NCBI GenBank assembly: GCA_959604655.1
Contig: CAUHCL010000028.1
Span: forward strand, 1 to 21,335
Origin: an uncultured Alistipes sp.
GTDB taxonomy: Bacteria > Bacteroidota > Bacteroidia > Bacteroidales > Rikenellaceae
DNA length: 21,335 bases
Reading direction: 5' to 3'
The notes beneath the pieces were generated by a model. That model saw nothing but the letters and a program-made list of their open reading frames with translations. It did no database searches and had not been told where the DNA came from. Shown piece after piece: positions 9,470 through 16,478 of the stretch. Each line of letters begins with the position of its first letter. The stretch's first letter is position 1. Both the position numbers and the translations under genes were made by a program.

Positions 9470-11095
9470 TTACTCCTTTACGTTCTCGTAAAGCTCCTTG
9501 ATCTCATCGGCGGTCAAAGGATCGTCGTAGATGCGGGCTATGGCCACATCGCCGTTCCATGCGCCGTTCAGCTGCGTATTCGACTGCGTGTTACCTCCGA
9601 TGCAGAATGCGCGGGTACGGGTCGTTGAGGTCGTCATGTGCTTGATGCCGTTGCAGTCGACACTCTTTTTCAGTTCGCCGTTGACGTAGCAGTGGATCTT
9701 GCCTGCGGCCTTGTCCCAAACTCCTACCACATGGTAGTAGACATCGGGATCGGGGATGACATTCGTGCTTGCGAAGCACCATGCGCTTCCGTTGTGCTGG
9801 ATAAATTCGAGACCCTTGCCGCGCGACGTGTTGGCGATCATGATGGCCATACCGCCTTGAGTGGTTGCCGAGAACGCCTTGATCTCCGAGCCGTTGGGCG
9901 CCTTGCCGGGCTTTATCAGAGCCTCCATGGTGTATCCGTCGTCCAGTGCCGACATTATGGCGTCGGTGTATTCTATGCGATAGAATCCCGAGGTTATGCC
10001 GCTGCCCGCCTGCTTGTGCGAGAACGAGGGGACGTATTTCAGATATACGTCGTTCCAACTCAAAGTGCATGCGCTGCCCGCAACGTATTTCACCGTATTG
10101 CCTGCCGCTGAAATATCGCGAGCCGAACCATCCTCATCGAATACCACGTCGAGGATATCGGCTACGGGACCGCCCGGGGTGGCGCGCTGAATGACGGTGA
10201 TGGGGAATACCATGCTTGCATCGACGGGCGTGACGAGGTTGACGGTGGTTTCGCGGCGCTCCTTGCCGAATGCCGCAACGGTGAGTTTCACCTTGTCGCC
10301 CTCCTTTACGGCCGTCACCCAGGCATCCTTCGGCTTCTCGACGTCCCATTCGTCTACGTTGGTGGTGGTGACATCGAGATAAACTTCGCCGCCGTTGGCC
10401 GCGAAATATGCCTTGTTCTTGTTGGCAAGAAGCTCCATATCCTTTTGAGTCAGGTTCACTACCGCCTTCAGGTCGGCCTGCTTGGCGCAGGTGAAAGTGA
10501 TGGCTGCGGTGCGCACCTCCTCGTCGAGCTCCGTTGCGGTGAGGGCGAGTCGGCTGCTGCTCGATTCGGCTTGGTTCTCCGTAAGCCAGGTCTTGCCCGC
10601 CTCGTCGATCTCGTAGCTCCAGTCGGCGTTGGTGTTGACCGATATGACGATCGCGCCGCCGTCCTTGTTTATCATGTTGCGGTTCGATTGGACCGTGAGC
10701 AGGTATTTCTTCTCCTGCTCGACGGTGAGAAGCGCCTTCTGCTCGATTTTGTTGCACACCAGAGCCAGAGTCGCCTTGCGGTCATCGGTCTTGTCGTTGG
10801 CCGCGACATCGACGTCGATCGTGATGGGGCCCCCCCCCTTGCCTTCGCGGGGCGTAACGGTCAGCCACGATTCGGCAGCCTCGGGGATACGGATGAACCA
10901 GTCGTCGTTGGCCGTAATCTCGATCTGCTGAGTCTCGGACTTATTAGTGAACTCCAACTTGCGGGCCCCGAACTCGTCGGCGCCTTCGATGGTCACGGTC
11001 GGCTGCACATAATCCGCATCGTCGTCGTTGCAGGCGACGAGCGCGATTGCCGATATGGCCATGAACAGATTAAGAAGGAAAGTTCTTTTTTTCAT
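9470..11095 (-). CDS. Surface lipoprotein with three BACON-like domains and a LamG/concanavalin-like C-terminus
   Basis: The 541-residue protein has a lipoprotein signal with lipobox LVAC (19-22). Cys22 is followed by NDDDAD, an acidic tail like the Bacteroidota signal that sends lipoproteins to the outer face of the outer membrane. Three Ig-like repeats of BACON type follow (about 30-125, 130-216 and 220-305). The first two have the family's D/A-DW-x3-I and W-L-T core (NDDWFIRI, ESWLTVTP; NADWSYEI, KTWLTENQ); all three end in a V-x-Q-like strand. The C-terminal part (about 340-541) resembles a LamG/concanavalin A-like jelly roll (YTMEALIKPG, YYHVVGVWDKAAGKIHCYVNG, NGDVAIARIYDDPLTADEIKELYENV). 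It probably binds carbohydrate or mucin-like glycans. No SusC/SusD pair is adjacent, so it is a lone gene. A G9 run encodes residues 86-89. Confidence 0.85.
   Translation of the reverse strand: MKKRTFLLNLFMAISAIALVACNDDDADYVQPTVTIEGADEFGARKLEFTNKSETQQIEITANDDWFIRIPEAAESWLTVTPREGKGGGPITIDVDVAANDKTDDRKATLALVCNKIEQKALLTVEQEKKYLLTVQSNRNMINKDGGAIVISVNTNADWSYEIDEAGKTWLTENQAESSSSRLALTATELDEEVRTAAITFTCAKQADLKAVVNLTQKDMELLANKNKAYFAANGGEVYLDVTTTNVDEWDVEKPKDAWVTAVKEGDKVKLTVAAFGKERRETTVNLVTPVDASMVFPITVIQRATPGGPVADILDVVFDEDGSARDISAAGNTVKYVAGSACTLSWNDVYLKYVPSFSHKQAGSGITSGFYRIEYTDAIMSALDDGYTMEALIKPGKAPNGSEIKAFSATTQGGMAIMIANTSRGKGLEFIQHNGSAWCFASTNVIPDPDVYYHVVGVWDKAAGKIHCYVNGELKKSVDCNGIKHMTTSTTRTRAFCIGGNTQSNTQLNGAWNGDVAIARIYDDPLTADEIKELYENVKE
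10830..10838 (-). repeat. G9 homopolymer inside the lipoprotein coding region
   Basis: Nine C on the plus strand (10830-10838), directly next to four G (10826-10829). On the coding strand this is G9C4, within codons for Lys86-Gly-Gly-Gly-Pro90 in the first BACON-like domain. The frame is intact in this sequence. A change of one base would cut the protein early. Confidence 0.85.
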
Positions 11096-11192
11096 AGACA
11101 GTTTGGTTTTAATAGTTTATTTCGTTATTTTCAGTCGATTCGGATACTGCGCTTATTCAGGGATTAAAATTAGAGAAATATTTTTTATTGCG

Positions 11193-11224
11193 CAACTTTA
11201 GGCGGGTAATTTTGCTGTTTCAAA
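11193..11224 (-). promoter_or_regulatory. Probable promoter of the BACON-LamG lipoprotein
   Basis: Read on the minus strand: TTTG (11224-11221), a 20-base spacer and TAAAGTTG (11200-11193, one mismatch to TAnnTTTG). This gives an untranslated leader of about 90 bases before the ATG at 11095. TATTTTTG at 11228-11221 also fits a -7 box but has no partner -33 box. Confidence 0.5.
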
Positions 11225-11288
11225 AATATTAAAAACGGCCTTCTTTTAGTAAGGCGTTGTAATTTAGGATGATGCGCAATTTTATCGG

Positions 11289-11356
11289 GTTTTGAAACGA
11301 AACCTGAAAGGGGCGATCGATGTGATAAAATGAAATGTTGTTTCGAAACAAAACCT
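11289..11356. promoter_or_regulatory. Pair of 17-nt operator-like repeats, 51 bp apart
   Basis: GTTTTGAAACGAAACCT (11289-11305) and GTTTCGAAACAAAACCT (11340-11356) agree at 15 of 17 positions. Each begins with GTTTYGAAAC, a perfect palindrome in the second copy. The start-to-start distance of 51 bp is close to five helical turns, so both would face the same side of the DNA. They lie upstream of the lipoprotein promoter. Confidence 0.4.
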
Positions 11357-11450
11357 CGGGCGTGCGCGCCGATGATGCGGGCGGCAAAGGGAACGAAAAG
11401 CGGGGCGGGGGAGAGTGCGCGATGCGTTATGGTCGGTCTGCGCGGCGGAT

Positions 11451-12677
11451 TCAGTCGTTGAATGCGACCTTCATGATGAGCGACGTGGCTCCCTGGTTCT
11501 TCACCGCATACTCCTTGGCTGCGGAGCTTATCCTGGCGCGCAGATCGTTGTCGTCGCGCAGTGGGGCGAACCATCGTTTGAGTTCCTCGGCCGACTCGAC
11601 CTTGGTGGCGGCGCCTATGGCCACCATGTCGCGTGCCTCCTTGAACTTGTCGTAGTTGGGGCCGAAGGCTATGGGCAGCGCGAATGTGGCGGCCTCCAGC
11701 GTGTTGTGTATGCCCACGCCGAAGCCTCCGCCTATGTAGGCCCACGATGCGTAGCGGTAGACCGACGCGAGGATGCCCACGGTGTCGAGTATCAGCACTC
11801 GGCTTTCCGCAAGCGTGCGGGCGTCGCATTGCGTGTAGCGCACGGCTCCACCGCGCACCTCGTCGATTATGCGGTTTATGCGGGTCTCGTCCATCTCGTG
11901 GGGGGCGATGACGAACTTTATCTGCGGGTTTGCGTCGATGAGGGGCAGAAGTATGTCCTCGTCGGGCTTCCAGGTCGATCCCGCGATGAACAGCGGGGCG
12001 TCGCCCTTGAAGGTCTCTATGGCATCGATGCGTTTCACGGCATCGGCTATCGCCGCCACGCGGTCGAAACGGGTGTCGCCCGCCACGATCACGTTGTCGA
12101 ACCCTATTTCGTGCAGCAGCTCGCGCGACTCGTCGTTCTGCACGAATATGCGGTCGAAAGCGCGGAGGGCGCGGCGCCACAGGAACCCGTAGCTGCGGAA
12201 AAATATGGAGTTGCGGCGGAAAATGGACGATATGACGTAGGTCTTCACGCCGCGGGCCTTGAGATTGAAGAGGTAGTTGAGCCAGAACTCGTACTTTACG
12301 AACACGGCTATTTCGGGATGGGCTATGTCGAGGAATCGTCTGACGTTGCGCGGGGTGTCGATCGGCATGTAGAATATGTAGTCGGCGCCGTCGTAGTTTT
12401 TGCGCACTTCGTAGCCCGAAGGCGAGAAGAAGGTGAGAAGGATCTTGAATTCGGGGTACTGCTTTCGTATCTGCTCCATGACGGGGCGCCCCTGCTCGAA
12501 ATCGCCCAACGATGCGAAATGTATCCACACGACTCTGTCGGACGGCGATATGGCGCGGGCCATTCGCTCGAAGATGGCTTTTCGTCCCGTCGTCCACAAC
12601 TTCGCCTTGGGGTTCCACAGCGAAGCGAGCGCGATGAGGCGTGCGTATACGGCTACACAAAAATTATAGAGAAGCAT
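11451..12677 (-). CDS. waaA: 3-deoxy-D-manno-octulosonic acid (Kdo) transferase
   Basis: WaaA (GT30 family) transfers Kdo from CMP-Kdo to the lipid A precursor at the inner face of the cytoplasmic membrane. The 408-residue protein begins with a membrane-anchoring helix (MLLYNFCVAVYARLIALASL). It then shows RVVWIHFASLGDFEQGRP, FFSPSGYEV, AVFVKYEFWLNYL, GDTRFDR, STWKPDEDILLP, and the donor-site YIGGGFGVGIHNTLEAATFALPIAFGPNYDKFKEA. The catalytic Glu expected in SLGE-F-EQGRP is Asp here. The frame is open to an ATG at 12707, but that codon lies inside the -7 promoter box (12705-12712), so I choose the ATG at 12677. It follows pepE and yraN on the same strand but has its own promoter. Confidence 0.92.
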   Translation of the reverse strand: MLLYNFCVAVYARLIALASLWNPKAKLWTTGRKAIFERMARAISPSDRVVWIHFASLGDFEQGRPVMEQIRKQYPEFKILLTFFSPSGYEVRKNYDGADYIFYMPIDTPRNVRRFLDIAHPEIAVFVKYEFWLNYLFNLKARGVKTYVISSIFRRNSIFFRSYGFLWRRALRAFDRIFVQNDESRELLHEIGFDNVIVAGDTRFDRVAAIADAVKRIDAIETFKGDAPLFIAGSTWKPDEDILLPLIDANPQIKFVIAPHEMDETRINRIIDEVRGGAVRYTQCDARTLAESRVLILDTVGILASVYRYASWAYIGGGFGVGIHNTLEAATFALPIAFGPNYDKFKEARDMVAIGAATKVESAEELKRWFAPLRDDNDLRARISSAAKEYAVKNQGATSLIMKVAFND

Positions 12678-12704
12678 AAATGTCACAGTCGTGATTTTGC
12701 GCGA

Positions 12705-12736
12705 CAAAGGTATGTTTTTTTATTCAACCCTCCAAA
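12705..12736 (-). promoter_or_regulatory. Promoter of waaA
   Basis: On the minus strand: TTTG (12736-12733), a 20-base spacer and TACCTTTG (12712-12705), matching the Bacteroidota consensus in full. The -33 box directly touches the yraN stop codon. Transcription should start near 12698, leaving about 20 bases of leader before the ATG at 12677. Confidence 0.82.
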
Positions 12737-13102
12737 TTACCATCCTATTTCGACAGCATTCGGGATGTAACGGACATCATAAGAGCCGTCGGGGAACATG
12801 TCGACAGCCAGCAGGTCCAGCGCCGCCTCGCCGCGCACAACCCTTTGAGCCATGTAGGCTTCGGCCGCCCGACGCATGGCCGTGCGCTTCGACGGCGTGA
12901 CGGCCGATTCGGGAGGCGCCAAGGCACCCGCCCGACGGGTCTTGACCTCGACGATGTGTACGACGCCCGATTTTTCGGCTACAATGTCGATTTCGTAGCG
13001 TCCCGAGCGCCAGTTTCTGTCGCGGATCAGGAATCCGTTGTCGCGGAGATACCGCACGGCGATATCCTCGCCGCGTCGTCCCGTGATCGATGAGGTGTTC
13101 AT
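12737..13102 (-). CDS. YraN-family endonuclease-like protein (UPF0102)
   Basis: This is a small PD-(D/E)XK-fold protein of 121 residues, the usual size of the YraN family, whose role is not firmly known (a DNA or RNA processing nuclease is suspected). The motif set is complete: G-x2-GE-x2-A (GRRGEDIAVRYL, 8-20), the acidic EIDIVA with Glu37 and Asp39, and VEVKTR with Glu52 and Lys54. It lies 48 bases downstream of pepE on the same strand with no -7 element between them, so both may share a transcript. The ATG at 13102 gives the standard N-terminus. Confidence 0.88.
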   Translation of the reverse strand: MNTSSITGRRGEDIAVRYLRDNGFLIRDRNWRSGRYEIDIVAEKSGVVHIVEVKTRRAGALAPPESAVTPSKRTAMRRAAEAYMAQRVVRGEAALDLLAVDMFPDGSYDVRYIPNAVEIGW

Positions 13103-13111
13103 TGGGCAGGC

Positions 13112-13126
13112 GGTATTTCGAATACC
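13112..13126. repeat. Small inverted repeat between pepE and yraN
   Basis: GGTATT (13112-13117), TCG, AATACC (13121-13126): a 6-bp stem with a 3-nt loop just before the yraN start. It is too weak to be a terminator; it may be chance or a small operator. Confidence 0.3.
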
Positions 13127-13150
13127 TATTTAATATATGGACTTTCCGAA

Positions 13151-13852
13151 CTACAACAGGAAGCTCAGGTCGTCGCCCGCGTTCAGCTCGAATGTCTCCG
13201 TGCCCTTCCTGAACATGCGCATGGGGCGCGGGCCGATGAGATCCATCCGTCCGTCGTGCAGGTGGAGCATGCATCCCTCGCGAAGACCCGCCACCCAGCG
13301 GTCGGGGTTGGCTTCGATGTATTCCATAATGCGCTGCTCGCGCGTCTCGCCCGCATGCCCCTCGGGGTTGGCGTCGAGATAGTGCGGGTTGATCTGGAAC
13401 TTCACGGCGCCTATGGCCTCGAACGACTCGGGTTGCACGATGGGCATGTCGTTGGTGGTGCAGATGGTGGGGCATGCCACGTTGCTGCCCGCCGACCATC
13501 CCACGTAGGGCGCGCCCGAGGCGATCTTGTCGCGTATGGCCCGCATGAGCCCCTGTTCCTGCATCTTCTTCGCCAGCGCGAAGGTGTTGCCGCCGCCGAC
13601 GCACACCGCCTGCGCGCGGCGTATGGCCTCGCACGGATCGCTTTCGCGGTGCACCGAGCGCACCTTGACCCCTATTTGCTCGAACCGCGCCGCCACTTTG
13701 GCCTCGTAGGCGTCGAAGGAGAAGGTCACGGCAGCGTAGGGCACGAACGCAACTTCTTCTACGCCCGCGAGAAAAGCGCCTATGCGGCGGATGGGATATT
13801 GCAGGTATTCTTCGCCTGCGTTGGTGGAATTGGATATCAGCAGAAGATTCAT
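13151..13852 (-). CDS. pepE: Peptidase E, alpha-aspartyl dipeptidase
   Basis: PepE is a cytoplasmic serine peptidase (family S51) that cuts dipeptides with N-terminal aspartate. The 233-residue length is normal. The nucleophile Ser120 sits in GWSAGSN, Asp135 in CTTNDMP and His157 in INPHYLD. These are the same residue numbers as the Ser120/Asp135/His157 set known for Salmonella PepE, which also supports the chosen start. VGGGNTFAL (85-93) is the conserved glycine turn. It is the first gene of a minus-strand group with yraN and waaA, and its promoter region is shared back-to-back with acpP. Confidence 0.93.
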   Translation of the reverse strand: MNLLLISNSTNAGEEYLQYPIRRIGAFLAGVEEVAFVPYAAVTFSFDAYEAKVAARFEQIGVKVRSVHRESDPCEAIRRAQAVCVGGGNTFALAKKMQEQGLMRAIRDKIASGAPYVGWSAGSNVACPTICTTNDMPIVQPESFEAIGAVKFQINPHYLDANPEGHAGETREQRIMEYIEANPDRWVAGLREGCMLHLHDGRMDLIGPRPMRMFRKGTETFELNAGDDLSFLL

Positions 13853-13922
13853 AACGGGTTATTTTATAGTGTGTTAGTCGGGGCGGTGCGTCGTTTCGGG
13901 GTAAATATTTCCGTCCCGATGC

Positions 13923-13955
13923 CAAAATTAATAAAAAAAGTGTTACTTTTGCGAA
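13923..13955 (-). promoter_or_regulatory. Probable pepE promoter, divergent from acpP
   Basis: On the minus strand: TTCG (13955-13952, one mismatch to TTTG), 21 bases, then TAATTTTG (13930-13923). It overlaps the acpP -7 box on the other strand. Confidence 0.5.
13944..13951 (+). promoter_or_regulatory. -7 element for acpP
   Basis: TACTTTTG matches TAnnTTTG and lies 65 bases before the acpP ATG. No TTTG is found 19-21 bases upstream. The leader is AT-rich and has no Shine-Dalgarno sequence. Confidence 0.55.
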
Positions 13956-14016
13956 GAATTGCGAAAGATTGAAACCAATCGATAATTAAAATTGTTAAAC
14001 TAAAAATTTCAAAGTT

Positions 14017-14253
14017 ATGTCAGAAGTTCAGTCAAAAGTTGTCGAGATCATCGTTGACAAGTTGGGCGTTAAGGAGTCTGAGGTAGTACCCGAAGCAAGT
14101 TTCACCGCTCATCTGGGCGCGGATTCTCTCGACACCGTGGAGTTGATCATGGAGTTTGAGAAAGCATTCGACATCCAGATCCCCGACGAGGACGCAGAGA
14201 AGATCACCACCGTGGGCGACGCTATCGCATACGTGGAGGCACACAAGAAATAA
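14017..14253 (+). CDS. acpP: Acyl carrier protein
   Basis: The carrier holds growing fatty acyl chains on a 4'-phosphopantetheine arm in type II fatty-acid synthesis. At 78 residues it has the standard length and acidity. The attachment site is Ser37 in GADSLDTVELIMEFE, followed by the helix III region IPDEDAEKITTVGDAI. It lies directly upstream of fabF, its elongation partner, with rnc next, a conserved order (acpP-fabF-rnc) also known in other bacteria. Divergent from pepE. Confidence 0.97.
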   Translation: MSEVQSKVVEIIVDKLGVKESEVVPEASFTAHLGADSLDTVELIMEFEKAFDIQIPDEDAEKITTVGDAIAYVEAHKK

Positions 14254-14298
14254 TTTTGACACCATTATAATTCGCACGGCGCGCGGGTGCCGCATCTT

Positions 14299-15540
14299 AT
14301 GACAGGAAGGAGAGTCGTCGTTACGGGCATAGGCACGATCAATCCGTCGGGAAACTCCGTGGAGGAGTATTTCCGAAATCTCGAAAACGGAGTGAGCGCG
14401 GCTGCTCCGATAACCCGATTCGACGCCTCGAAACTGAGAACCCGTTTCGCCTGCGAAGTAAAAGAGTACGATCGAACCCGTTATTTCGACCGCAAGGAGG
14501 TGCGCAAATACGACCTCTTCGCGCAGTACGCCATGATATCGGCCGACGAGGCCATACGCGACGCATCGGCAGATGGCGTCGATCCCGAAAGGGCGGGCGT
14601 GGTCTGGGGTTCGGGTACGGGTGGAACGACTACGTTCTACGAAGAGAGCAAGGGCTACATCGAGGGAGGTTTCATCCCTCGATTCAGCCCTTTTTTCGTT
14701 CCCCGCATGGTGGCGGATCTCGCCGCGGGATTCATATCCATCAAATACGGCTTCATGGGGCCGAACTATTGCACCGTGTCGGCCTGCGCCTCGTCGAACC
14801 ATGCCATGATCGATGCCATGAACCTCATACGGTGGGGTAAGGCCGATCTGATGGTCACGGGAGGTTCGGAGGCTCCGATCAACGACCCGGGCGTGGGCAG
14901 TTTCTGCGCCATGCAGGCCTTGTCGACCCGCAACGACGACCCCGAGCATGCGTCGCGTCCGTTCGACGCCGACCGCGACGGCTTCGTCATAGGCGAGGGC
15001 GGCGGAGCGCTGGTGTTCGAAGAGCTGGAGCACGCGTTGGCGCGAGGTGCGAAGATATACTGCGAGGTGGCGGGCGGCGGAATGTCGGCCGACGCATATC
15101 ACATGACGGCTCCCCATCCCGAGGGCAAGGGGGCCATGATGGCGATGCGCGAAGCCATTCGCGACGCGGGCATCGGGCCGACCGACGTCGACTACATCAA
15201 TGCCCACGGCACGTCCACTCCGCTGGGCGATCTGGCCGAGATAAAGGCCATCGAGGCGCTGTTCGGCGAGCACGCCTATGAGTTGAACATATCGTCGACC
15301 AAATCGATGACGGGCCATCTGCTGGGCGGTACGGCGGCCATCGAGGCGCTGGCCTGCGTGATGGCCATAACGCGCGGAGTGATTCCGCCCACGATAAATG
15401 TCGAGAACCTCGATCCCGCGATAGACCCGCGCCTGAATCTCACGATCGGCGGGGCGCAGCGTCGCGAGGTGAAGTGTGCTCTGAGCAACACTTTCGGATT
15501 CGGAGGCCACAATTCCTCGATCATTTTCCGTAAGATTTAA
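14299..15540 (+). CDS. fabF: 3-oxoacyl-[acyl-carrier-protein] synthase II
   Basis: FabF condenses malonyl-ACP with acyl-ACP in fatty-acid elongation. The 413-residue protein has the Cys-His-His triad: Cys163 in VSACASSNHA, His303 in NAHGTSTPLGD and His340 in KSMTGHLLGG. These are exactly the residue numbers of E. coli FabF when counted from the ATG at 14299, which supports that start over the in-frame GTG at 14287. The C-terminal NTFGFGGHNSSIIF is standard. The gene is 45 bases after acpP and 13 bases before rnc. Confidence 0.96.
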   Translation: MTGRRVVVTGIGTINPSGNSVEEYFRNLENGVSAAAPITRFDASKLRTRFACEVKEYDRTRYFDRKEVRKYDLFAQYAMISADEAIRDASADGVDPERAGVVWGSGTGGTTTFYEESKGYIEGGFIPRFSPFFVPRMVADLAAGFISIKYGFMGPNYCTVSACASSNHAMIDAMNLIRWGKADLMVTGGSEAPINDPGVGSFCAMQALSTRNDDPEHASRPFDADRDGFVIGEGGGALVFEELEHALARGAKIYCEVAGGGMSADAYHMTAPHPEGKGAMMAMREAIRDAGIGPTDVDYINAHGTSTPLGDLAEIKAIEALFGEHAYELNISSTKSMTGHLLGGTAAIEALACVMAITRGVIPPTINVENLDPAIDPRLNLTIGGAQRREVKCALSNTFGFGGHNSSIIFRKI

Positions 15541-15553
15541 TACCTTATTCGTT

Positions 15554-16342
15554 GTGATAGATTTCATTCTGCGCCCGTTGCGTCGTAATTTCGGCAAAGA
15601 CAAGGTGTTCTATGCCGCTATCGACGACATGCTCGGGATCATACCTCACAATATAGAACTTTACAAACTGGCTTTGATCCACAAATCGGCGTCGGTGACG
15701 CTCGACGACGGACGCCAGATAAACAACGAACGTCTGGAGTTTCTGGGCGACGCCGTGATAGAGAGCGTCACTTCGGACTACCTTTTCATAGAGTTCCCCG
15801 ACAAGAACGAGGGCTTTCTGACGCAGCTGCGTTCGAAGATGGTGTCGCGAGCGGCTCTGAACGAGGTGGCCAAGCGCATAGGACTCGACGAGCACGTCAT
15901 AGTGCACCATTCGGGCGGCGTGTCGCAGAAACACATCTACGGCGACGCCTTCGAGGCCATGATGGGCGCCGTGTATCTCGACCAGGGGTACGAGTTCGTC
16001 AACCGACTGCTGATAAACCGCATATTCGTCGATCACCTCAAGGTCGACACGTTGATCGAGGCGGAGACCGACTTCAAGAGCCGCCTTATAGAGTGGTGCC
16101 AGAAGAATCACCACACGATACGCTTCTGCACCGAGCACGACCGCACCTATTCGTCGGCGCATCCGTTTTTCTACTGCAAGGTGTTGATAGACAATATCGA
16201 GGCGGGTTACGGCGCGGGCGACTCGAAGAAGGAGGCCGAACAGCGCGCCTCATACTCCGTGTCGCAGGGTTTCAGCGACGAGGATTGCGCCAAGCTGCTG
16301 GACCGTTTCGACAGCATGTCGGAAAAGAAGGAGGCGGAATAA
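15554..16342 (+). CDS. rnc: Ribonuclease III
   Basis: RNase III cuts double-stranded RNA in rRNA processing and mRNA control. The 262-residue protein has the catalytic signature NERLEFLGDAVIE with Glu59, Glu62 and Asp66, plus GDAFEAMMGAVYLD with Asp131 and Glu134, matching the spacing of E. coli Glu38/Asp45/Asp114/Glu117. A C-terminal double-stranded RNA-binding domain covers about 187-250. The start is GTG (15554); the next in-frame ATG is at residue 26 and would remove part of the first helices. It follows fabF by 13 bases. A strongly folded spacer follows the stop. Confidence 0.95.
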   Translation: MIDFILRPLRRNFGKDKVFYAAIDDMLGIIPHNIELYKLALIHKSASVTLDDGRQINNERLEFLGDAVIESVTSDYLFIEFPDKNEGFLTQLRSKMVSRAALNEVAKRIGLDEHVIVHHSGGVSQKHIYGDAFEAMMGAVYLDQGYEFVNRLLINRIFVDHLKVDTLIEAETDFKSRLIEWCQKNHHTIRFCTEHDRTYSSAHPFFYCKVLIDNIEAGYGAGDSKKEAEQRASYSVSQGFSDEDCAKLLDRFDSMSEKKEAE

Positions 16343-16350
16343 CCTGAGAT

Positions 16351-16442
16351 CGGGCGGCAGCCTGCGAAGCACGCATATGAGCGTATGCGAGCAGCGGGCC
16401 TTCGCGGGGCGAGGCTGCGGCCCGCACGACTCTGACGAGTCG
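16351..16442 (+). other. Nested inverted repeats between rnc and radC (possible structured RNA)
   Basis: An outer stem pairs 16351-16363 with 16412-16424 at 12 of 13 positions (CGGGCGGCAGCCT with AGGCTGCGGCCCG). A middle stem pairs GCGAAG (16364-16369) with CTTCGC (16400-16405), leaving a 6-nt bulge at 16406-16411. An inner stem pairs CGCATA (16372-16377) with TATGCG (16384-16389). A second hairpin, CGACTC-TGAC-GAGTCG, follows at 16427-16442. No T tract follows, so it is not a standard terminator. Confidence 0.6.
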
Positions 16443-16478
16443 CGTAATATTCAATACCATTTAATCATCCGATCGCCG

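Larger units (their letters stand above)
11096..11450. other. 355-base spacer between the lipoprotein gene and waaA
   Basis: No convincing gene is seen. The part next to the lipoprotein gene is AT-rich and holds its leader and promoter. Further out lies a 17-nt repeated near-palindromic motif at 11289-11305 and 11340-11356. The end near the waaA stop (about 11357-11450) is GC-rich with no clear terminator hairpin. Confidence 0.6.

Noticed and set aside
10826..10838. A possible frameshift at the G9 tract
   Set aside because: The frame runs unbroken through the tract and both sides match the BACON-type fold, so no frameshift exists in this sequence.
11415..12770. A 451-residue open frame opposite waaA
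   Set aside because: It covers the whole waaA gene plus the promoter region and has no family resemblance. waaA motifs are clear on the minus strand.
13112..13126. Terminator between pepE and yraN
   Set aside because: The stem is only 6 bp and has no T tract on the minus strand.
14287..14298. GTG at 14287 as the fabF start
   Set aside because: Counting from the ATG at 14299 puts Cys163, His303 and His340 at the same numbers as E. coli FabF. The GTG would add four residues without support.
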